Origin: Metabacillus lacus
Lineage (GTDB): Bacteria; Bacillota; Bacilli; Bacillales; Bacillaceae
Direction: 5' to 3'
NCBI RefSeq assembly: GCF_009674805.1
Contig: NZ_WKKI01000004.1
Span: 1 to 64,000, forward strand
DNA length: 64,000 bases
Below, piece after piece: positions 58,680 to 64,000 of the stretch. A model generated the notes under the pieces. The model worked only from the letters and a program-made list of their open reading frames with translations, did not search any database and had not been told where the DNA came from. Both the position numbers and the translations under genes were made by a program. Each line of letters opens with the position of its first letter. The first letter of the stretch is position 1.

Positions 58680-60991
58680 CATTTTGGATATACTGCATCG
58701 TATGGGGGATGAACAGAAAAGGTTCCATTGCTCTCCTGAAACACAAACTCAACTGCCCCGTCACTGTCTGTCCGGTAGATAGTGATTTCTCTTTTCTTCA
58801 GTTTGTCCAGCACCTCGCTGTGAGGGTGGGCGTACCGGTTATTTCTTCCTGCAGAAATAACCGCGGTTAAAGGCTGAATGTGATTGAGAAACTCATCTGA
58901 AGTAGATCCTCTGCTCCCATGATGCCCAACTTTTAAAACATCCGCTTTCAACTTCGGGTATTTTAGCATCAGCTCTTTTTCTCCTTCATTTTCAAGGTCG
59001 CCGGTGAACAGCCACCTTTTTCCCCCTGCAGCTGTATACAGCACGAGGGAGTCATTGTTTTTGCTATCGCTGCTTACTTCCGGAGATAGCACATAAAAGT
59101 CAAAATACTTCCCACTCAAAACCTCTCCTCTACTGACAGTTTTCACAGGAATGTTTTTGATCAGGGCCTCCTTCAGCAACTCAGCTTCCAGCTCTCCTCT
59201 CGCGAAATCTTTCGGTACAATAATTTCTTCCACTTTTATACTGTTCAGTACCTTGACGGCTTCTCCCATATGATCCATATCTCCGTGCGTAAGAATTAAA
59301 GCATCCAGCTTTCTAATGCCTTTAGACCGAAAAAAAGGTGTCAGGGTGCTGCTTTCGATTGAATACTGAGTATTCTTTCTACGCCATTCCTCCTGCTGAA
59401 ACGTAAGAGTTCCACCCGTATCAATCAAGTAATTTCCTTTGCCGTACGGCGCCCTTAAAAAAATGGCATCTCCCTGGCCTACGTCAAGAAAAACAATTTC
59501 ACCGGTATTCGTAAACTTCTCCAAATGATAATGAAGCATAAAAGCTGAAGCCAGCAGCAATGCTGCCGAAGCCCCAAGGAACCTGCTTTTTATTTCTGCA
59601 GACAAAAGCAGCAGCACCGACAGACAAATGTAGAGAAACAGGAGGATGGGATGAGGCTTCCCCATTATGGTGAATAGCGGCAGCCCTGCAATCTTGAGGA
59701 CACCACTGTTAGTCAGGAAAATCAATTTGTCCAGCACATATACGAAAAGATCTCCTGCTGAAGGAAAAGCAGCTGACAGTGCAACAGTGATAAGGGAAAA
59801 TGGGAGAATGATGACAGAATAGAGGGGTACAAATACCATATTAAGGAACATGCTGAAAAAAGAGAAGCCCGAGAAATGGTGCAGCAGCAAGGGGACAGAG
59901 CCAATTTGGGAAATGAGGGATACCTTAAAAGACTGTATCCAAAAAGAGCCTCCTCCTTCATTCACTATGTTAGCTGAAACAATCAAAACAAAACTGACCA
60001 CAAACGATAGTTGAAATCCTGCATGAAATAAGCTGTAAGGATCAGCTGCCAGCATCAGAATAAAGGCCAGTCCAATAACATCTGCAGCAGAAAGCTTTTT
60101 TCCCAGGATTTTCAATAACAGATACAACCCTGCCATTAGAGCGGCTCTTGTCACAGATGGAGCCCCTCCAGCAAGGAGAGTATAGACAGGCAGAATGATC
60201 AGCAAGAGAATTCTTGCCCTTTCATGCGTCATACCGGAGCGGATCAGCAGATAATACACGGCACCCAGCAGAATTCCCACATGAAGCCCCGATATCGCCA
60301 GCAGATGAATTAAACCCAGCTCCTGATAGGCTTTGCTGACTTCTTCGTGAATGTGGTATCTTTCTCCATATACGAGTGCTTCCACGATACCCCTGCTATT
60401 TTCAGGAAAAGTGCGTGAAATATGGGAGATGCCAAGATGACGGAAATGGGAGATGGAAAAGTGCGATGGAGCTGAACAACCTTCTATACTTGTGATACGA
60501 AGGATAAAATGAATTTTTTTGGAATAAAGATAGTTTCTGTAATCAAAAGCATGAGGATTTGATGGTGATTTCGGAGGTTCATACGAGCCGCTGATACGGC
60601 AGCGCGTGCCGGGAATCAGCTTTTTGAGGGCGCTTTGTTCCTCAATTGAGGAAATTTTATAAGAAAGGGCAAAGATTTCTCCAAGTTGATTTTCAGCTGT
60701 TCCGCGGAAGGAATCGCCGTCAATTCTTGGTATGGATGTTAAGGAATATACATCTGCAGCAGTTCCTCCCTGTTCCAATGAGATATTCTGAGAGTCATAC
60801 CAGCCGCTGTAAAAGAAGAATATCAGATAAGCGAGGAGAAGCATAATGGCAAGCAAAACGTTTTTTTGCAGGATGACAGTTAGCAAAACAAGAAGGAGGA
60901 GCGCACATACTGCAAATGGTGCAAAGGCCGAGAGAGCACCTGCAGTTCCAAGTGCCGATACGGCCGCAAGGTAAACAATTTTTCCCTTCAA
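58679..60991 (-). CDS. comEC: Competence protein ComEC/Rec2 (DNA uptake channel)
   Basis: ComEC forms the channel for single-stranded DNA entry during transformation. The 770-residue protein has two N-terminal membrane segments, an OB-like extracellular part (SYKISSIEEQ ... TRCRISGSYEPPKSPSNP), the competence domain with many helices (IHLLAISGLHVGILLG), and a C-terminal metallo-beta-lactamase-like domain (FLDVGQGDAIFLRAP, LTHGDMDHMG, VGHHGSRGST). The start is TTG after AGGAG. Last gene of comEA-comEB-comEC. Confidence 0.96.
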   Translation of the reverse strand: MKGKIVYLAAVSALGTAGALSAFAPFAVCALLLLVLLTVILQKNVLLAIMLLLAYLIFFFYSGWYDSQNISLEQGGTAADVYSLTSIPRIDGDSFRGTAENQLGEIFALSYKISSIEEQSALKKLIPGTRCRISGSYEPPKSPSNPHAFDYRNYLYSKKIHFILRITSIEGCSAPSHFSISHFRHLGISHISRTFPENSRGIVEALVYGERYHIHEEVSKAYQELGLIHLLAISGLHVGILLGAVYYLLIRSGMTHERARILLLIILPVYTLLAGGAPSVTRAALMAGLYLLLKILGKKLSAADVIGLAFILMLAADPYSLFHAGFQLSFVVSFVLIVSANIVNEGGGSFWIQSFKVSLISQIGSVPLLLHHFSGFSFFSMFLNMVFVPLYSVIILPFSLITVALSAAFPSAGDLFVYVLDKLIFLTNSGVLKIAGLPLFTIMGKPHPILLFLYICLSVLLLLSAEIKSRFLGASAALLLASAFMLHYHLEKFTNTGEIVFLDVGQGDAIFLRAPYGKGNYLIDTGGTLTFQQEEWRRKNTQYSIESSTLTPFFRSKGIRKLDALILTHGDMDHMGEAVKVLNSIKVEEIIVPKDFARGELEAELLKEALIKNIPVKTVSRGEVLSGKYFDFYVLSPEVSSDSKNNDSLVLYTAAGGKRWLFTGDLENEGEKELMLKYPKLKADVLKVGHHGSRGSTSDEFLNHIQPLTAVISAGRNNRYAHPHSEVLDKLKKREITIYRTDSDGAVEFVFQESNGTFSVHPPYDAVYPK

Positions 60992-61012
60992 ACGCTTGCT
61001 CCTCTCTTTTGC

Positions 61013-61588
61013 TCAGTTCTCAATACTTTCAGGGAATAATCGCTGAGCCCGCTCATACAATTCATCCAATTCTGTTTCCATCTCACTGCCATCCGCAAGC
61101 CGTCCCAATAATTCCTTTACTAAAGCCGCTCTCTGTTCATTCTTTGCATCTGAATGAGTTCCGTTAAAATCAATATGCTTCACTTCTACCCCCGACTGTT
61201 TGAAAAGCTCCTCTGCATAAGGGTGATTTTTGTAAGGCATGGCATAATAAACAGATGAGATTCCCGCCTGAATGATGGCTTTGCAGCATTGCAGACAAGG
61301 AAAATGAGTAACATATATTTCAGCCCCTGCTGTAGGGACGCCAAATTTGGCACATTGAAGCAGCGCATTCATTTCAGCATGAATGGTTCTGACACAATGA
61401 TTGTCAATGACATAGCATCCATCGTCTGTACAGTGTACGCCTCCTGCTATCGAGCCATTGTACCCTCCTGCAATAATTCTTTTATCTCTGACTATGGTGG
61501 CACCAACTGCAAGCCGAGTACAGGTGCTCCGCAGTGCCAGCAAATGGCTTTGCGCCAAAAAATACTGATTCCATGAAATGCGTTCCAT
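61013..61588 (-). CDS. comEB: ComE operon protein 2, dCMP deaminase family
   Basis: A 191-residue zinc deaminase. The site residues are HAEMNALLQC (His and catalytic Glu) and FPCLQCCKAIIQAG. The core is typical of dCMP deaminases; it is dispensable for transformation in B. subtilis though co-transcribed with comEA and comEC. A C-terminal acidic extension of about 35 residues is present. GGGGG precedes the ATG. Confidence 0.94.
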   Translation of the reverse strand: MERISWNQYFLAQSHLLALRSTCTRLAVGATIVRDKRIIAGGYNGSIAGGVHCTDDGCYVIDNHCVRTIHAEMNALLQCAKFGVPTAGAEIYVTHFPCLQCCKAIIQAGISSVYYAMPYKNHPYAEELFKQSGVEVKHIDFNGTHSDAKNEQRAALVKELLGRLADGSEMETELDELYERAQRLFPESIEN

Positions 61589-61651
61589 TTTCTTACCCCC
61601 GTTATAGATTCTTTTATAGTGTAGCGAGTGATAGCAGCTCTAGTCAAATTG

Positions 61652-62278
61652 TTATTTCACTGCAATATTTTCCTTTAATTTTTCAAATGATTTTTCTCCT
61701 ATTCCTGAAACCTTCTTGATATCTTCAATGCTAACAAACCCTCCATGCTCTTCACGATACTGTATAATGGCGCCTGCTTTGGCAGGCCCGATTCCCGTGA
61801 GGCTCTGGAGCTCCTCTTGAGAAGCGGCATTAATGTTTACCGTCTTCTTTTCCTCTCCCGCACTTTCAGCTTCCTGTCCCCATAGAGGGGGAAGACCATG
61901 CATTTCCCCGATTGCCGGAACATACAAAACAGACCCGTCTTCCAGCTTTTGGGCTAGATTAATAAATTTATCGTCTGCAGCCTCATGCAGTCCGCCCGCA
62001 GCCTCAATTGCATGAAAAGCCCTGCCGCCCGAGCTAATCTGGTATACCCCTGGAGTTTTCACAGCCCCTTTCACATCAACCATAATGAGCATATCCTTCT
62101 CTTTCTGTTCAACTGTAAGCTCCTGTATTTCTTCAGAAGTTACTGTAGTCAGTTCTTCAAACTCTTCTTGAGGTTTATTTGCATTGTGCTCTCCACTTCT
62201 CCAGAAAACAATACATACAATACTGACGAACAACAATAATAGCGCTAGCAAGATTTTATTTTTTTGAAGGTGCTCCAT
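61652..62278 (-). CDS. comEA: Competence protein ComEA (DNA receptor)
   Basis: ComEA binds incoming double-stranded DNA outside the membrane. The 208-residue protein has a membrane anchor (KILLALLLLFVSIVCIVFW), an SLBB domain (VDVKGAVKTPGVYQISSGGRAFHAIEAAGG), a linker and a C-terminal helix-hairpin-helix pair (LQSLTGIGPAKAGAIIQYR, IKKVSGIGEKSFEKL). The start is the ATG at 62278 after GGAGG; 12 upstream codons are dropped. No clear ComK box is seen upstream. Confidence 0.95.
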   Translation of the reverse strand: MEHLQKNKILLALLLLFVSIVCIVFWRSGEHNANKPQEEFEELTTVTSEEIQELTVEQKEKDMLIMVDVKGAVKTPGVYQISSGGRAFHAIEAAGGLHEAADDKFINLAQKLEDGSVLYVPAIGEMHGLPPLWGQEAESAGEEKKTVNINAASQEELQSLTGIGPAKAGAIIQYREEHGGFVSIEDIKKVSGIGEKSFEKLKENIAVK

Positions 62279-62361
62279 AACGCCTCCTGATTTAACATAT
62301 TTGACTAAAGTCATTCATATCGTTTAGGAGAGAGAATGTAAAAGAAGGAGGGGAACTGCCA

Positions 62362-63198
62362 TTGAATGTGGGATTTATAGGGACCGGAAATATGGGGCGT
62401 ATCCTCATTGAAGCTTTTATTGAATCAAGAGCACTGCAACCCTCACAAATTTTTATCACAAACAGGAGCAGCGAAAAAGCGCAGGCATTGCAGAATATAT
62501 ATTCCAATATCACCATTCTTGGATCAGCAGAGGAAGTTTGCAAGTCTTCTGATATTATTTTTATTTGCTTAAAGCCTCTGGATATTTACCCTTTGCTCAT
62601 CAGTCTGGCTCCGATATTAAAAAAGGAACAGTGCGTGGTATCAATCACCAGTCCAATCAAGGCAGCGCAAATTGAATCTATTGTAAACTGCCAGGTAGCC
62701 AGAGTGATTCCCAGCATAACCAACCGCGCTCATTCAGGCATATCATTATTTACACTTGGCAAAAGCTGTTCCACTAAAAGAAAGGAAGAGCTGGAGCTCT
62801 TGTTCAGCAGAATTTCGAGGCCCGTGCATATAAAGGATGATGTAACAAGGGTGTCCTCTGATATTGTAAGCTGCGGACCGGCATTTTTCAGCTATCTTCT
62901 GCAAAGATTCATTGATGCAGCAGTCAGGGAAACAAACATCAGCAAACCTCAGGCAACAGAGCTGGCAAGCGAAATGATCATAGGAATAGCGAGCCTTTTG
63001 GAAGACGGCCTTTATACGCTTCCTGCTCTTCAGGAAAAGGTGTGTGTTAAAGGCGGGGTAACCGGAATCGGAATAAACGTGCTGGAAAATGAATTGGGAG
63101 ATGTTTTTGAAAATTTGTTTCAAGGTACACACAGAAAGTTTGATGAGGATATAGATGAGGTTCAGCAGCAGTTTAATGGAACGTCCATTTCACCTTAG
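62362..63198 (+). CDS. comER: Late competence protein ComER
   Basis: A member of the pyrroline-5-carboxylate reductase family (278 residues) with N-terminal NAD(P) motif VGFIGTGNMGRIL and the C-terminal helical domain (QATELASEMIIGIASLLEDG, KGGVTGIGINVLE). It is divergent from comEA, as in B. subtilis; in B. cereus a link to sporulation control has been reported. The start is TTG, after AAGGAGGGG. A proC role is possible but the locus favours ComER. Confidence 0.92.
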   Translation: MNVGFIGTGNMGRILIEAFIESRALQPSQIFITNRSSEKAQALQNIYSNITILGSAEEVCKSSDIIFICLKPLDIYPLLISLAPILKKEQCVVSITSPIKAAQIESIVNCQVARVIPSITNRAHSGISLFTLGKSCSTKRKEELELLFSRISRPVHIKDDVTRVSSDIVSCGPAFFSYLLQRFIDAAVRETNISKPQATELASEMIIGIASLLEDGLYTLPALQEKVCVKGGVTGIGINVLENELGDVFENLFQGTHRKFDEDIDEVQQQFNGTSISP

Positions 63199-63239
63199 TA
63201 CAATTCTCCGGCTGCTTCGATATTCCTCCTTTAGAATGC

Positions 63240-63269
63240 AAAAAAAACCATCTTTTTGATGGTTTTTTT
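63240..63269. terminator. Bidirectional terminator, comER and yqeM
   Basis: AAAAAACCATC/GATGGTTTTTT hairpin between the convergent genes. Confidence 0.85.
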
Positions 63270-63276
63270 CGTGAGG

Positions 63277-64000
63277 TTATTTAGCAGCAGTAAAGAAAAT
63301 TCTTTCAGATAGCTTATCAGGCTGCTTACCATATTGAAAGTCAGCGCTGACATTACCGCCGGAAAATCCTGCATTTTTCAAAAATGACAAATAGTCACTC
63401 ACCGAAAAAGTCCGCTGATAGTGGGTTTCATCAAATCTTTCATAGAAACCTTCTTCACTTCTAACAAAAAAAGAAAGTTCATGCTCCACACTGTTTTGGA
63501 ATTCACCCTTGAAAGAATTCCATATGTAGCTTATATCCTCAGATGAATCTGCAAAAGTGTTCTTTAAATAGATTTCGTTGATTTTGTATTCTGAATGAAC
63601 ATCAAAGATCAGAACGCCGCCTTTTTTCAAAGCGTTAAAAGCCCCTGTCAGGGCTGAAACTACATCTTCACGGGTCTCTAGGTAGTTGAGGGAGTCACAG
63701 CAGATACAAACAGCATCAAACGTATCTTCCACACCTTGAAGCTCCCTCATGTCCTGCTGAAAAAAGGGAATATCCTGGTTGTTCTCCATCGCCTTTCTGC
63801 TGGCAGCAGCAAGCATCTCTGCACTAATATCAATGCCTGTTGTTGCAAAGCCAAGCTTATACAGCATTGTGGTAATTTCTCCAGTCCCGCATGCTACATC
63901 CAGCACCTGCCTGCCTCCACTGCTGCCCTCTGCCTTCATAGCTTCCACAATAAAGCTGGTCCACAGCTCGTATGGAGCTTCTGACATTACTTCATCATAG
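63277..64000 (-). CDS. yqeM: SAM-dependent methyltransferase YqeM (5' end beyond window)
   Basis: A class I methyltransferase with motif I VLDVACGTGEITTML, then FFQQDMRELQ and GGVLIFDVHSEYKI. An ATG at 63987 looks like a start, but the reading frame stays open to the right edge and its last codons read Y-D-E-V-M-S-E-A-P-Y, the conserved opening segment of the YqeM family, so the true start is beyond 64000 and this entry is partial. Substrate unknown. In B. subtilis yqeM also lies next to comER. Confidence 0.88.
   Translation of the reverse strand, partial: YDEVMSEAPYELWTSFIVEAMKAEGSSGGRQVLDVACGTGEITTMLYKLGFATTGIDISAEMLAAASRKAMENNQDIPFFQQDMRELQGVEDTFDAVCICCDSLNYLETREDVVSALTGAFNALKKGGVLIFDVHSEYKINEIYLKNTFADSSEDISYIWNSFKGEFQNSVEHELSFFVRSEEGFYERFDETHYQRTFSVSDYLSFLKNAGFSGGNVSADFQYGKQPDKLSERIFFTAAK

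Noticed and set aside
62279-62361. ComK boxes between comEA and comER
   Set aside because: No AAAA-N5-TTTT pair with proper spacing could be found by eye.

Overview
The window is ordinary chromosomal core from a low-GC, endospore-forming member of the Bacillaceae. The evidence is gpr, spoIIP, yqfC and yqfD (sporulation), the comE locus (competence), hrcA with a CIRCE operator, a glycine T-box, and a gene order that follows the Bacillus subtilis yqg-yqf-yqe segment almost gene by gene. Most genes lie on the minus strand with strong AGGAGG-type ribosome binding sites and frequent TTG or GTG starts. I see no prophage, insertion sequence, CRISPR array, toxin-antitoxin pair or defence cassette. 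I found no new multi-gene system; what is unusual here is noncoding.

Layout. 1-0.4 kb: a tandem array of 52-bp palindromic repeats running off the left edge. 0.57-0.64 kb: a lone tRNA-Ile2. 0.75-6.5 kb: membrane proteins (DUF456, a Na/Pi cotransporter, DUF1189), a chemotaxis receptor and a LysM-like YqfZ. 6.6-16.2 kb: the isoprenoid genes ispG and ispH around a Zur-controlled zinc importer, the DNA repair nuclease nfo and the RNA helicase cshB. 16.3-25.9 kb: yqfO, trmK, cytochrome c550, an acyl-CoA dehydrogenase, the sigA-dnaG pair, yqxD, a PPDK regulator and CcpN. 26-35.9 kb: T-box-controlled glyQS, recO, yqzL, era, cdd, dgkA, ybeY, pgpH and phoH. 35.9-41.2 kb: sporulation yqfD-yqfC, the nfeD-floA membrane-domain operon behind a sigma-W-type promoter, then yqeY-rpsU. 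41.3-53.7 kb: deoC, the heat-shock operon hrcA-grpE-dnaK-dnaJ with prmA-rsmE-mtaB, hemW and lepA. 53.9-64 kb: yqxA, spoIIP, gpr, rpsT, holA, yqzM, comEC-EB-EA, comER and a methyltransferase cut by the right edge.

How the genes fit together. Several clusters are functionally tight. znuC-znuB-zur forms a self-repressed zinc uptake operon. hrcA-grpE-dnaK-dnaJ-prmA-rsmE-mtaB joins chaperones to translation-apparatus modification enzymes. era, ybeY, rpsT, rpsU, lepA, cshB and the RNA methylases serve the ribosome. dnaG, holA, recO and nfo serve DNA replication and repair, and the ComE proteins import DNA.

The items most worth a second look are the 52-bp repeat family (tandem at 1-386, one inverted copy with the same period at 42165-42240), the degenerate duplication at 7.9-8.2 kb, a hairpin that masks the yqfC ribosome binding site, a terminator-like hairpin abutting the rpsT ribosome binding site, and the unusual spacing between the znu promoter and its Zur operator. 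All calls are by eye from sequence and motifs; no database search was run.
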